From: Brevibacillus ruminantium
GTDB lineage: Bacteria; Bacillota; Bacilli; Brevibacillales; Brevibacillaceae
DNA: 64,000 nucleotides
Direction of reading: 5' to 3'
NCBI RefSeq assembly: GCF_023746555.1
Contig: NZ_CP098755.1
Coordinates: 896,001 to 960,000 of the forward strand
Position numbers and translations under genes: made by a program. Positions within the stretch are counted from its first letter, which is position 1; every line of letters begins with the position of its first letter. The notes below the pieces were generated by a model. The model was given only the letters and a program-made list of their open reading frames with translations. It was not told where the DNA came from and did not search any database. This document shows positions 51,617 to 59,983 of the stretch, in pieces.

Positions 51617-51704
51617 CGAGGGAGGAGGGAGACCTCCTCTTCTTTCATGGAAACAGCTTGATGCATGGAAACAGAAAGATCGGACGGGGAGGGGATGGCA
51701 AGCC

Positions 51705-52433
51705 ATGCGGAAAAAGGTGGAGGTTTTTTGGGTGCATGCTGATGAAGAGCTGCAGTCCGCCGTGCTAAGCGAGCATATCGACATCCTGGATTCGGAGGAA
51801 AGAAAGACGTATGAGCGATATCTGGTCGATTGTAAAAAAGTGGAGTTTTTGATCGGGCGCCTGCTCGTAAAGGGGCTGGTTGGACAGAAACTGGGCTTGT
51901 CCCCGAAACAGATCCGGTTTTTTGCAAATGAATACGGGAAATTATTTATCGATTACAGGGCGATGACGGAGACAATCAAACGACCTGTTTTCTTTAATTT
52001 ATCCCATTCCCAGCAGATGTGGGTCTGTGCATTGTCCGAGATCGAGCAGACGGGTATTGATGTTGAAGCTGCCCATCAGGATTGCGTGTTAGAGGTGATG
52101 CCCACTGTGTTCCTGGAGAAGGAAATAGCCGCGGTGGAGGAGCAGGCCGCGCCTGAAGGAAAACGGAAAGTATTTTATCGTCTGTGGACAAGAAAGGAAG
52201 CGGTGATGAAGGCGAAGGGGATGGGATTTTCGCTGCCGCCGCTCTCTTTTTCGGTGCCAGCTTTCGGTGATCTCGTAGAGGATACAGGGTTTTCCTTTTA
52301 TACGTTTTCACCTCTTAAGGGGTATCTGGCTTCGGTCGCTGTAGCCAGAGAGGGATCGGCGCAAATCACGTATGAAGTCAGCCGAATAGAAATGGCTGAG
52401 CTCCTGACGGGAACCGTTTCGTATTCAGGTTAA
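51705..52433 (+). CDS. Sfp-type 4'-phosphopantetheinyl transferase
   Basis: A 242-residue enzyme that converts apo carrier proteins to holo forms with the phosphopantetheine of CoA. The Mg-binding motif GIDVEA (near residue 110), FNLSHSQQMWVCAL before it and WTRKEAVMKAKG (near 165-175) are the Sfp/AcpT hallmarks. The ATG at 51705 follows GGGGAGGGG; the much longer open frame starting at 51429 runs over the ACP gene in another phase and is not real. It can activate the PCP domains of both NRPSs and the ACP. Confidence 0.92.
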   Translation: MRKKVEVFWVHADEELQSAVLSEHIDILDSEERKTYERYLVDCKKVEFLIGRLLVKGLVGQKLGLSPKQIRFFANEYGKLFIDYRAMTETIKRPVFFNLSHSQQMWVCALSEIEQTGIDVEAAHQDCVLEVMPTVFLEKEIAAVEEQAAPEGKRKVFYRLWTRKEAVMKAKGMGFSLPPLSFSVPAFGDLVEDTGFSFYTFSPLKGYLASVAVAREGSAQITYEVSRIEMAELLTGTVSYSG

Positions 52434-52548
52434 ATGGCTGGTGTTCAAATGGTAAGCCAGACCGATCCAGCAAAGAAAAATTAGTGCAAGTTCTAGGAAG
52501 GGAAAATATGTAATAGATAGAATATATAGGTAAAAGGAGGTGAAGCAT

Positions 52549-52710
52549 ATGAGAAAAGTAGCAGGTCTTCTGGTTGCAGCTGCGCTGGTTTTCACAGTAT
52601 CCTCTGCTTCGGCAAATCAAGAAGAAACGTGCGCAGGCTGTGTCGGACCGAAACCGCACCCGGATTGCGTATGCATCGGAGGAGGTCCAAACTGGGCATG
52701 CCCTTGGTAA
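52549..52710 (+). CDS. Secreted Cys-rich small peptide (53 aa), last gene of unit B
   Basis: A canonical AAAAGGAGGTGAAGC lies just before the ATG. The product has a signal peptide: MRK, a hydrophobic core (VAGLLVAAALVFTV) and a cleavage site after SSASA (about residue 22). The predicted mature part of 31 residues has five Cys (residues 28, 31, 40, 42 and 51), three Pro-rich spots and two Trp near the end (GPNWACPW). No similar named peptide comes to mind. It is 115 bp after the PPTase gene with no terminator between, and a strong terminator follows, so it can be part of the cluster transcript. A bacteriocin-like, signalling or immunity role is possible but unproven. Confidence 0.75.
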   Translation: MRKVAGLLVAAALVFTVSSASANQEETCAGCVGPKPHPDCVCIGGGPNWACPW

Positions 52711-52790
52711 TTGTGCAAAGAAACTGACACGCTTCCCTGCACGGTGATCGAACTAGTAAATCGTTTGAAAAAAGTCCATAGGCTGGTCAA

Positions 52791-52838
52791 AAAAAAGATG
52801 GCTTCTGAATTTATCAGGAGTCATCTTTTTTTTGACTT
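52791..52838 (+). terminator. Strong terminator at the end of unit B
   Basis: An 18-bp stem with two G-U pairs (52791-52808 with 52814-52831, loop ATTTA) runs into TTTTTTTT. It marks the end of the biosynthetic transcript after the small peptide gene. Confidence 0.88.
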
Positions 52839-52950
52839 TTTTCACCGCGTCCCCTCAGACGTGTGCCTCTCCCGGCACATGTTGCAGCGCTGCATGGCGG
52901 CGGTCGGACCACATGCCTATGGGTCACAGTAAATCGTTTAAGGAACAGGA

Positions 52951-52979
52951 GCGTTTCATTTGACTTTTTTTGCTATAAT
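52951..52979 (+). promoter_or_regulatory. Extended -10 promoter of the two-component operon
   Basis: TGCTATAAT (52971-52979) is an extended -10 element; the matching -35 region (GCGTTT at 52951) is weak. It lies about 135 bp before the response regulator start. The rest of the 402-bp gap (52711-53112) holds the terminator above and no other gene I can support. Confidence 0.55.
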
Positions 52980-53112
52980 TGTTTTGCCAAACAGGTTCAT
53001 TGCGCGTTCCATTGTCATCACTACGTAAAGATGAGATTCGTATTTCATATATAGAAAAGCTTTCGTTCACGATTTGGGCGCAAGAGGCTCGGGAGAGAGG
53101 AGGCAGGCTGCA

Positions 53113-53826
53113 TTGAAAATCAAAGTGCTGATTGCGGACGACAATTCATTTATTCGAGAAGGCATGAAAATCATTCTGGCCACCTTCGATGAATTTGAAG
53201 TGGTTGGGACGGTTACGGAGGGGGCCGAGGCGGTTGCTTTTTGCATGAGCAACGAAGTGGATGTTGCACTGCTGGATGTACGAATGCCGAACATGAACGG
53301 AGTTGAGGCGACCCGCCTGCTGAAGGAACAGACAGCCGTCAAACCGCTGATTTTGACGACGTTCGATGACGACGAGTTCATTCTTGAAGCCATCAAGGCG
53401 GGAGCATGTGGATATCTGCTGAAGAACAATGACCCGGAACGCATTCGGGACGCTATCAAGAGTGTCTACCACAATCATCATGTTTTGCAGGATGTCGTCC
53501 TGGACAAGATCAAAGGAAATCTTGCCGCAAGCCAGCAAACAGCGAATACGCCGCCAACTCCTCCAGTTAAGTCAGTGCCTGCGTCAGTCTTATCCGACCG
53601 GGCCGGCAGCAAAATCGACCGAAGCTTGTTCACAGAACGGGAGCTCGATGTGATGGCACACATCGCCAAGGGATTGTCCAACAAAGAAATTGCCAAGAAG
53701 CTTTTCATCTCCGAAGGAACGGTTGCCAATTATATCACTTCTCTTTTGAACAAAACCGGGCTGGAACATCGTACCCAGATCGCGATTTATTATTTAACGG
53801 GCGAAGCGAGAATGTCGGACAAATGA
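53113..53826 (+). CDS. NarL-family response regulator (LnrK-like)
   Basis: A 237-residue DNA-binding response regulator. The receiver (1-120) has Asp55 in LLDVRMP as phosphoacceptor, the acidic pair ADD, and Lys in YLLKNND. A Pro/Ala-rich linker follows (about 142-165). The LuxR-type helix-turn-helix (FTERELDVMAHIAKGLSNKEIAKKLF) is at about 175-235. The TTG at 53113 is used because GAGGAGG lies at proper spacing and the receiver begins there. It is cotranscribed with the kinase gene (ATGA overlap) and probably controls the downstream ABC transporter. Confidence 0.9.
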   Translation: MKIKVLIADDNSFIREGMKIILATFDEFEVVGTVTEGAEAVAFCMSNEVDVALLDVRMPNMNGVEATRLLKEQTAVKPLILTTFDDDEFILEAIKAGACGYLLKNNDPERIRDAIKSVYHNHHVLQDVVLDKIKGNLAASQQTANTPPTPPVKSVPASVLSDRAGSKIDRSLFTERELDVMAHIAKGLSNKEIAKKLFISEGTVANYITSLLNKTGLEHRTQIAIYYLTGEARMSDK

Positions 53827-54953
53827 GATCATACAACATGGAGTACTGGACGATTTGGAATAAAGCAACCGTGCTTGGCTATATCATTACGGCTTCCTTC
53901 TTGGCTCATCTCACATCCGAAATCAGCCCTTGGCTAATCCTTGGCTACCTTCTTTACCTGGCTGTGAATATCACCATTCCCATCTTTAAAAAAACCAAAC
54001 CAAAGCAGATGCTTGTCGGATTATCCGCTGTGCTTGTCGTCACAAGCGGAATCTGTTTGGAGCCGCTGTTTCTGCTGCTGCTCCCCATTCATGTGTACGA
54101 ACTTAGCTCCTGGTCCGGAACGAGAACGATATACGCGTTCCTGATTATGCTGATTCTGCTTTTCCTCATCCCTCTCGAACTGATCCCGTTGTACTTGCTG
54201 AGTGGCTTGCTCAGTTATTTGCTGTTTGCGGGTGTTCATGAGCTGGGCGACAAGCTCAGGAGGATGGAGGAGGAGCGGGAAAAAATGCGGGCGGATTTGC
54301 AACGGCTGACCCGGTCCTTGAGTGAAAACAACGAATACATCCGGCAGTCCGCCTATACGATCAAGCTGGAGGAACGCAACCGCCTCTCCCAGCAAATCCA
54401 CGATGATGTCGGGCATGCGATGGCGGGCGCACTAATCCAGATGGAAGCATCGCGGCGACTGCTCGCAATCAACCAGGACAAGGCATCCGAGCTGCTGGGT
54501 AATGCCATCGCCATCGCCAGGGAGGGACTGGAGCGAATCAGGCTGACGCTCAAGGATGTGAAGCCGAGACCGGAAGAGATGGGAATCAACCGGCTTCGGC
54601 TGTTTGTCGATGAGCTGTCGGCAAAGGAGACCGTGACCGCTACGCTTACCTTTGACGGGGATATCGATGTCATTTCGCCGCTCCAGTGGAAAATTATCCA
54701 GCAAAATGCGACGGAAGCGGTCACGAATTCACTCAAATATGCCAAAGCAACGGCTATCAACATTGAGGTCCAGGTGCTGAACAAACTCATCAAAGCCGTA
54801 GTCTCGGATAACGGGATCGGGGTGGATAAAGTGGTGAAGGGGCTTGGTATTCTGGGCATGGAGGAAAGGGCCGCTTCTGTTGGCGGGACTGTCATCGTCG
54901 ATGGGAATAAGGGCTTCCGTGTGACAACACTTTTGCCATACGGGAACCTGTGA
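53823..54953 (+). CDS. DesK-type sensor histidine kinase (LnrJ-like)
   Basis: A 376-residue membrane kinase. Four to five membrane segments occupy residues 15-140 with almost no extracellular domain, followed by a coiled linker. The HisKA_3 dimerisation helix carries His193 in SQQIHDDVGHAM, and the ATPase domain has NATEAVTNSLKYAKA and the DNGIGVDK glycine motif. Kinases with such small sensor parts sense membrane change or ligands inside the bilayer; LnrJ responds to polyenes. The start overlaps the regulator stop (ATGA). Confidence 0.9.
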   Translation: MRSYNMEYWTIWNKATVLGYIITASFLAHLTSEISPWLILGYLLYLAVNITIPIFKKTKPKQMLVGLSAVLVVTSGICLEPLFLLLLPIHVYELSSWSGTRTIYAFLIMLILLFLIPLELIPLYLLSGLLSYLLFAGVHELGDKLRRMEEEREKMRADLQRLTRSLSENNEYIRQSAYTIKLEERNRLSQQIHDDVGHAMAGALIQMEASRRLLAINQDKASELLGNAIAIAREGLERIRLTLKDVKPRPEEMGINRLRLFVDELSAKETVTATLTFDGDIDVISPLQWKIIQQNATEAVTNSLKYAKATAINIEVQVLNKLIKAVVSDNGIGVDKVVKGLGILGMEERAASVGGTVIVDGNKGFRVTTLLPYGNL

Positions 54954-54991
54954 AAGGTTTCATAAAGAACAAAGTGAAAATTCTCATAGAC

Positions 54992-55034
54992 AGGGGATGA
55001 ACTTATGCACTGACATAAGGGCATCCCCTTTTTA
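54992..55034 (+). terminator. Hairpin between kinase and ABC genes (terminator or operator)
   Basis: AGGGGATG (54992-54999) pairs with CATCCCCT (55022-55029), with an inner ACTTATG/CATAAGG stem, followed by TTTTTATAG. CTGACA (55010) with TAGAAT (55035-55040) and a 19-bp spacer could be a promoter for the ABC genes overlapping the hairpin. Confidence 0.65.
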
Positions 55035-55070
55035 TAGAATACAAACATAACCACTAAGGGAGTGACTCGG

Positions 55071-56009
55071 ATGAGCCATGTATTGGAAATCCGCAACTTG
55101 ACCAAAAAATTTGGTGATTTCGTTGCTGTCGACAATATGTCGCTGAACGTACGTGAAGGTGAGATATTTGGCTTTTTAGGTGCGAACGGAGCGGGCAAGA
55201 GCACCACAATCAACATGATCGCGTCCCTCTTGCGCAGCACCAAGGGCGAGATTATCCTACTGGGAAAAAACATTGCAAAGAATAGCAAATTCGCCAAGAT
55301 GAACACGGGAATCGTACCGCAGGATATCGCCATCTACGAGGATATGACTGCCTATGAAAACGTGAGCTTCTTCGCGGGCTTGTACGGCCTGAGAGGGGCA
55401 CTGCTTCGGGAGCGAACCGAAGAAGCACTTGCCTTCGTGGGTCTGGGAGACAAACTCAAGAGCTTCCCCAAGAACTTTTCAGGCGGGATGAAGCGTCGGC
55501 TCAACATCGCCTGTGCCATCGCTCATCGCCCAAAGCTGATGATCATGGACGAACCGACGGTCGGGATTGACCCGCAGTCGCGGAACTATATTTTGAACTC
55601 TGTGCGCAAGCTGAACGAAATGGGCTGTACGATTATTTATACGAGCCATTACATGGAGGAAGTCGAAGAAATCTGCACGCGCATCGCCATCGTGGACCAT
55701 GGGAAAATCATCGCGGAAGGTACCAAGGAGCAGTTGGAATCGACGATTACCGACTCGAAGGAAATTTGGATTGGTATCAAAGCGAATGAAGAACTGCCTC
55801 TCGAGGGCCTCAAGACGATCCAGGGCGTAACAGCAGTCCGTCAAGAAGAGAACACGATCAAAATCGTGTCCAAAGCTGAGATTAACAATCTCAACCGGAT
55901 CATCCAGCAATTGATCAAGGATCAGGTGGAAATCCGATCCGTCGAAGAGCAAGCGCCTAATCTGGAGTCGGTGTTCCTGACCTTGACTGGTCGGAATCTG
56001 CGAGACTAA
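55071..56009 (+). CDS. ABC-2 exporter ATPase (LnrL-like)
   Basis: A 312-residue ATP-binding protein. Walker A GANGAGKST (near residue 38), signature FSGGMKRR (near 138), Walker B LMIMDEPTVGID and H-loop YTSHYMEEVEE are complete. A C-terminal regulatory segment of about 80 residues follows (DUF4162-like). The ATG at 55071 follows AAGGGAGTG by six bases. Its length is nearly the same as LnrL (YfiL) of B. subtilis, and the gene order kinase/regulator/ATPase/two permeases is shared. Confidence 0.92.
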   Translation: MSHVLEIRNLTKKFGDFVAVDNMSLNVREGEIFGFLGANGAGKSTTINMIASLLRSTKGEIILLGKNIAKNSKFAKMNTGIVPQDIAIYEDMTAYENVSFFAGLYGLRGALLRERTEEALAFVGLGDKLKSFPKNFSGGMKRRLNIACAIAHRPKLMIMDEPTVGIDPQSRNYILNSVRKLNEMGCTIIYTSHYMEEVEEICTRIAIVDHGKIIAEGTKEQLESTITDSKEIWIGIKANEELPLEGLKTIQGVTAVRQEENTIKIVSKAEINNLNRIIQQLIKDQVEIRSVEEQAPNLESVFLTLTGRNLRD

Positions 56010-56024
56010 AGGAGGGGCGGCATC

Positions 56025-57149
56025 ATGAATATATGGAATATCGCGTGGAAAGAAATCAAGTCCAACCTTCGCAACACTCGATCTTTTCTGTTTATGCTCG
56101 CATTGCCCATCGTACTTATGCTCATTCTCGGGTCTGCCCTTTCCCAGGTATTTTCCTCAGATTATTCGGTCGGAGAAATGCGATTGCTGTATACAAGCAA
56201 TTGGAGCGATCCTCACATCTCGACGTACTGGAACCATTTTACGGAAGCGATTGGCAAAGAAGGAGTCAAAGTTGTGCAAGCAGATGCAGACATGGACGGC
56301 AAAGAAGAAGTGCGCACCAACCGCTATACGGCGTATGCAAGGCTTGACGACTCTGGCATAGAGTTCTATGGGAGTAGCAGGAATACGATTGAGAGCAACA
56401 TTATCCAGGGCATGCTGACCGTATTTGCGGATCGCTACTCGCTCGCAACGGCGGCTATTCAGGTGGAACCGGCAGCGGCTCAGGCAATCGTCGCCAGCGC
56501 TGGAGAGGGCGGTGATTTTATCCGGGAAACGGCGCTTCAACCCAATAAAAAACCGGGCTCTTTCGATTATTACGCGATCGTGATGACAACGATGATCGCC
56601 TTCTATTCGGTCATTTCGGCAAGCTATCTCTTCAGAGGTGAACGAACCCGCAATACCGCTGTTCGCTTGATGGCGGCTCCGGTTAGCAAGGGGATTATTT
56701 TCACCGGAAAACTCATTGGCAGCACGGTCATTAATCTGTTTTTTGTCCTGGTCGTCGTCTTGTTCAGCAAATTCGTTTACCATGCGGATTGGGGCAACCA
56801 TTACGGAATGGTGGTACTCGTCCTGTTCACCGAAGTGCTGCTCGCCGTGAGCGTAGGCCTTGGCGTTAGCTTTCTGGTCAAGGGGGAAGGGTCACGGGCG
56901 GTCGTCATGATTTTCACACAGATCGCATCCTTTCTGGGTGGTGCTTTTTTTCCTGTTGATGGCATGGAGGGCGTGATGCGGATTCTGACCAACTTGTCGC
57001 CAATGCGCTGGGTCAATACGGCCTTGATGCAAATCATCTACGCCGATCATACAGCCGCAGCATGGCCTGCTATTGGACTGAATCTTGGCATCGCTTCTGT
57101 TTTTCTGATCTTGGCTATCATCTCCATACGCAGAAGGGAGGCGCTTTGA
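56025..57149 (+). CDS. ABC-2 type permease I (LnrM-like)
   Basis: A 374-residue membrane protein. There is one membrane segment near the N-terminus (about 20-40), a large extracellular loop (about 45-180) and five segments in the C-terminal half, the usual ABC-2 export permease layout. YYAIVMTTMIAFYSVISASYLFRGERTRNT and SFLGGAFFPVDGM are typical. It would pair with permease II and the ATPase to export a hydrophobic molecule. The start is 15 bp after the ATPase gene, with AGGAGGGG before the ATG. Confidence 0.9.
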   Translation: MNIWNIAWKEIKSNLRNTRSFLFMLALPIVLMLILGSALSQVFSSDYSVGEMRLLYTSNWSDPHISTYWNHFTEAIGKEGVKVVQADADMDGKEEVRTNRYTAYARLDDSGIEFYGSSRNTIESNIIQGMLTVFADRYSLATAAIQVEPAAAQAIVASAGEGGDFIRETALQPNKKPGSFDYYAIVMTTMIAFYSVISASYLFRGERTRNTAVRLMAAPVSKGIIFTGKLIGSTVINLFFVLVVVLFSKFVYHADWGNHYGMVVLVLFTEVLLAVSVGLGVSFLVKGEGSRAVVMIFTQIASFLGGAFFPVDGMEGVMRILTNLSPMRWVNTALMQIIYADHTAAAWPAIGLNLGIASVFLILAIISIRRREAL

Positions 57150-57150
57150 G

Positions 57151-58299
57151 ATGCGTGAAATGATGTGGCTCATACGCAAAACGTTGACGGACACGTTTCG
57201 CAAAAAAAGCAGCTGGTTCGTCTACTTTGGTTTGCCGATTGTAGGCATTCTGATTTCCATGTTTCTCTACAGCAACATAAGCTCAGGCACGATACGTGTA
57301 GGCATTAGCAACCAGGACGGCAATCAGGCAATTACGATGGACGTGATACGGTTCATGGAAGGGTTGAATCAACTCACAGTTACCGTCACAGATGAACAAA
57401 GCCTCCACGACGACATCGCATCCGGAAAGCTGGACAGCGGGATCATTTTTGAGCCAGGGTTTGCTGCCAGTGTGCGGGAGGGCAAGCCGGATCACCTGAA
57501 CATCGTCTCGGTGAAAGGAAGGCAAGTAACTGCCTACATCAAAGCCATGCTCCAAAGCTATATCGGCAATATCGCAGCCATCGGCAAGGAATCACGCGGG
57601 GATGAAGCGGCGTTCTCCCGGATCTATGCGGCATACAGCGAGCAAGATTTTAAGCTGAAGGCGGTAACGCTGCAAGACAAGTCAAGCACGAAGGCGATGA
57701 CGTATCAATCGATTGGCTTTCTCGCTATGTTCATGATGTTTTCTGCGGTCAATATGACGGAGATCATTCTCAAAGAAAAAGAAAACCGAACCTTTCTGCG
57801 CCTGCTCTCATCGCCGATATCGGCCAGGACATATGTGTTCTCGAACGTCATTGTGAACTTCATGATCATGCTGCTGCAAATTGTGGTTACGCTGATTATG
57901 ATGAAAAACGTCTTCCATATAGATTCGGGCATCACCTACGGTCAATTGATTCTCTCTCTTCTGCTGTTTGCGCTGGCGGCTATCGGTCTTTCGCTCTTGA
58001 TCGTTGCCTTTGCGAACAGTACGGCGGGTGCCGGCGCTATGCAAAATCTGATTATCACGCCGAGTTGCCTGCTTGCTGGCTGCTTTTTCCCGATGGACAT
58101 TATGCCGGACACCGTACGCAAAATCTCGAACTTTTTGCCGCAGCATTGGCTGCTGGACATGATCAATAAGCTTCAGCAGGGCCATAGCCTGGGGAGCTTG
58201 TATGTGAATATGGCGATTCTGATTGCGTTCGCCGCTGTCTTTTCCTTGATCGCCATTTACCGGTTTAGTCGCAATAATGACGTCAGACAGTTTGTCTAA
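57151..58299 (+). CDS. ABC-2 type permease II (LnrN-like)
   Basis: A 382-residue membrane protein with the same layout as the preceding permease: one N-terminal segment (about 22-42), an extracellular domain and five C-terminal segments. KEKENRTFLRLLSSPISARTYVFSN is the cytoplasmic loop common to ABC-2 drug exporters. It begins one base after the first permease, indicating a heterodimer. In B. subtilis the like-ordered lnrLMN genes confer resistance to linearmycins; a role in tolerance to the product of the adjacent cluster is inference. Confidence 0.9.
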   Translation: MREMMWLIRKTLTDTFRKKSSWFVYFGLPIVGILISMFLYSNISSGTIRVGISNQDGNQAITMDVIRFMEGLNQLTVTVTDEQSLHDDIASGKLDSGIIFEPGFAASVREGKPDHLNIVSVKGRQVTAYIKAMLQSYIGNIAAIGKESRGDEAAFSRIYAAYSEQDFKLKAVTLQDKSSTKAMTYQSIGFLAMFMMFSAVNMTEIILKEKENRTFLRLLSSPISARTYVFSNVIVNFMIMLLQIVVTLIMMKNVFHIDSGITYGQLILSLLLFALAAIGLSLLIVAFANSTAGAGAMQNLIITPSCLLAGCFFPMDIMPDTVRKISNFLPQHWLLDMINKLQQGHSLGSLYVNMAILIAFAAVFSLIAIYRFSRNNDVRQFV

Positions 58300-58484
58300 G
58301 GGAATGGTTTAGGAGTTTCCGGTCTTACGGGGTTGTGGGGAGTCATAGGAATGGGGGAAAAGGAGTATCCAGCTCGATTGTTGAATGATCTACTTGACGA
58401 AAAAATCTCGAATCAAGCGACATCATGGGCAGCAGGCAACAGCATTCGATTCGAAACAACAACAAACGAGAGTGAGGAAGACGA

Positions 58485-59276
58485 ATGATTTCCATCGCAG
58501 ACCTGAAACCGCAAGAAGCCCGTCAATGCATAAGAGAAGGACGCTGGCAAAAACCGACGGCAGGAATGGCTAATGGATATACCCAGGCCAATCTGGCGAT
58601 TTTGCCCCGGTCCCATGCGTTTGACTTCCTTTTGTTCTGCCAGCGCAATCCAAAACCCTGTCCGGTTCTGGACGTAACGGAACCCGGGTCTGTCGTACCG
58701 TCGCTTGTGGCTCCTGATGCCAATTTGCTCACGGATATCCCGAAATACCGCGTGTACCGACACGGGGAAATGACGGAGGAAGTCACCAGCATTGAGCATC
58801 TGTGGAGAGAGGATATGGTTGCTTTTTTGCTGGGCTGCAGCTTTACGTTTGAGAAGGCGTTGCTGGAAAACGGCATACCTGTCCGGCACATCGAAGAGGA
58901 TTGCAATGTACCTATGTATGTCACCAATATTGCCTGCAAACCGGCAGGCCAGTTTTCCGGCCCCATGGTGGTAAGCATGCGCCCCGTTCCCCAGGAACAA
59001 GTGGTGCGAGCTGTTCAGGTGACCTCCCGTTTTCCGGCCGTACACGGCGCACCAGTGCATATCGGGGACCCGCGAGCAATCGGGATTCAAGCGATCGATC
59101 GGCCTGATTTTGGTGATCCGGTACCGATTCGAGACGGCGAGGTTCCGGTCTTTTGGGCTTGTGGTGTAACTCCGCAAGCTGTCGCCATGCAATCGAAGCC
59201 AGACATCATGATTACGCATGCCCCGGGACATATGTTTATTACCAATGTGCGCGACGAACAATTTGGGGTTCTCTGA
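58485..59276 (+). CDS. DUF1445/YcsI-type putative hydro-lyase
   Basis: A 263-residue soluble protein of the UPF0317/DUF1445 family (YcsI), some members of which are annotated as D-glutamate cyclase-like hydro-lyases. Conserved parts visible are GMANGYTQANLAILP, EDMVAFLLGCSFTFEKAL (near residue 105), PMVVSMRP and ITHAPGHMFITN near the end. No membrane segment. It follows the ABC operon by 185 bp without a clear terminator in between. GAGTGAGG precedes the ATG. Its biochemical substrate is not known to me. Confidence 0.85.
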   Translation: MISIADLKPQEARQCIREGRWQKPTAGMANGYTQANLAILPRSHAFDFLLFCQRNPKPCPVLDVTEPGSVVPSLVAPDANLLTDIPKYRVYRHGEMTEEVTSIEHLWREDMVAFLLGCSFTFEKALLENGIPVRHIEEDCNVPMYVTNIACKPAGQFSGPMVVSMRPVPQEQVVRAVQVTSRFPAVHGAPVHIGDPRAIGIQAIDRPDFGDPVPIRDGEVPVFWACGVTPQAVAMQSKPDIMITHAPGHMFITNVRDEQFGVL

Positions 59277-59527
59277 GTTTGCCCAGTGCCCGACCGCCGC
59301 GCATCAGCCAGTCAGCTTACCGGTGACATAGCGTCAGGCGAAGTATTGACTCGGGTCATGTGAAAGCAAGATTGCCATCTGAGGAAGAAGCATATCCGAT
59401 ACCCAACACCGCTCGCGATTACTCTCCCAACAGTCCAGAGACTTTCGCGCAACATACAGCCTTTTTTGGCTACCAGTCTCTCTAACGAACGGCCCAAACC
59501 AATATTTGGAATTTATTTGGGCAACGA
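59277..59527. other. Intergenic DNA with no supported gene
   Basis: About 250 bases after the YcsI-type gene. Short overlapping frames on both strands show no ribosome binding site or family resemblance. Nothing specific is seen. Confidence 0.35.
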
Positions 59528-59830
59528 ATGCAACAAAGTCTCGTTTTTCCAATCTATCATGCACCTGGAACCGTGTACTATGTTGCACTCGATGGCGATG
59601 ACAGCAATCCTGGGACGCTTGATTCACCGTGGCGGACGATCCAGAAGGCGGCCGTTCCGCTGCGTGAACTCGACCTTCAGAGTGGCGATACCATCACCCT
59701 GGGTGTGCTGAAGGATGACAACAGTGAGACCCAGCTGCCATCCAGCTTTTTCGGAGCTTACCGTAGAAGTGATGCTGCAGGATGACAACACTGCGTTTGT
59801 GCAAACCATCAGCGATCAATTATACAGGTG
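59528..59830 (+). pseudogene. Broken beta-helix (DUF1565-like) protein fragment
   Basis: The frame from 59528 contains GTVYYVALDGDDSNPGT, then SPWRTIQKAA and SGDTITLG, the conserved N-terminal repeat of right-handed beta-helix (DUF1565) proteins found in wall or polysaccharide enzymes. After about 60 residues the similarity stops and the frame ends at 59785. A second frame (ELTVEVMLQDDNTAFVQTISDQLYR) overlaps and ends near 59831, which suggests a frameshift or fusion of two leftovers. There is no signal peptide and no ribosome binding site. It is a decayed gene remnant. Confidence 0.55.
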
Positions 59831-59864
59831 ATTACGCCCAGTAGAATCGATCCATTTTCATAGG

Positions 59865-59900
59865 AAAAGCAGCTGCGGCACCGCTGATGGCTGCTTTTTT
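59865..59900 (+). terminator. Rho-independent terminator
   Basis: AAAAGCAGC (59865-59873) pairs with GCTGCTTTT (from 59890) and leads into a T run. It insulates the two-component region from upstream transcription. Confidence 0.8.
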
Positions 59901-59930
59901 CTATGCGACCGCCCCATTTTCATCCAAGGA

Positions 59931-59963
59931 TTTTACAACTCGATTACATCACCGTGCTATGCT
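59931..59963 (+). promoter_or_regulatory. Candidate response-regulator box before the OmpR-type gene
   Basis: TTTTACAACTCGATTACA (from 59931) lies upstream of TATGCT (59958-59963), a possible -10. The same TTTTACAACT(C/T)GAT word recurs at 60641 before the exported protein gene, suggesting autoregulation. Confidence 0.5.
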
Positions 59964-59983
59964 AAACAAGAGAGGTGATGTTG

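Noticed and set aside
51429-51704. N-terminal extension of the PPTase frame over the ACP gene
   Set aside because: It reads the ACP gene in another phase. The ATG at 51705 has a good ribosome binding site and gives the normal Sfp-family length.
52711-52932. Plus-strand frame of 73 codons after the secreted peptide gene
   Set aside because: It runs through the strong terminator at 52791-52838 and has no ribosome binding site.
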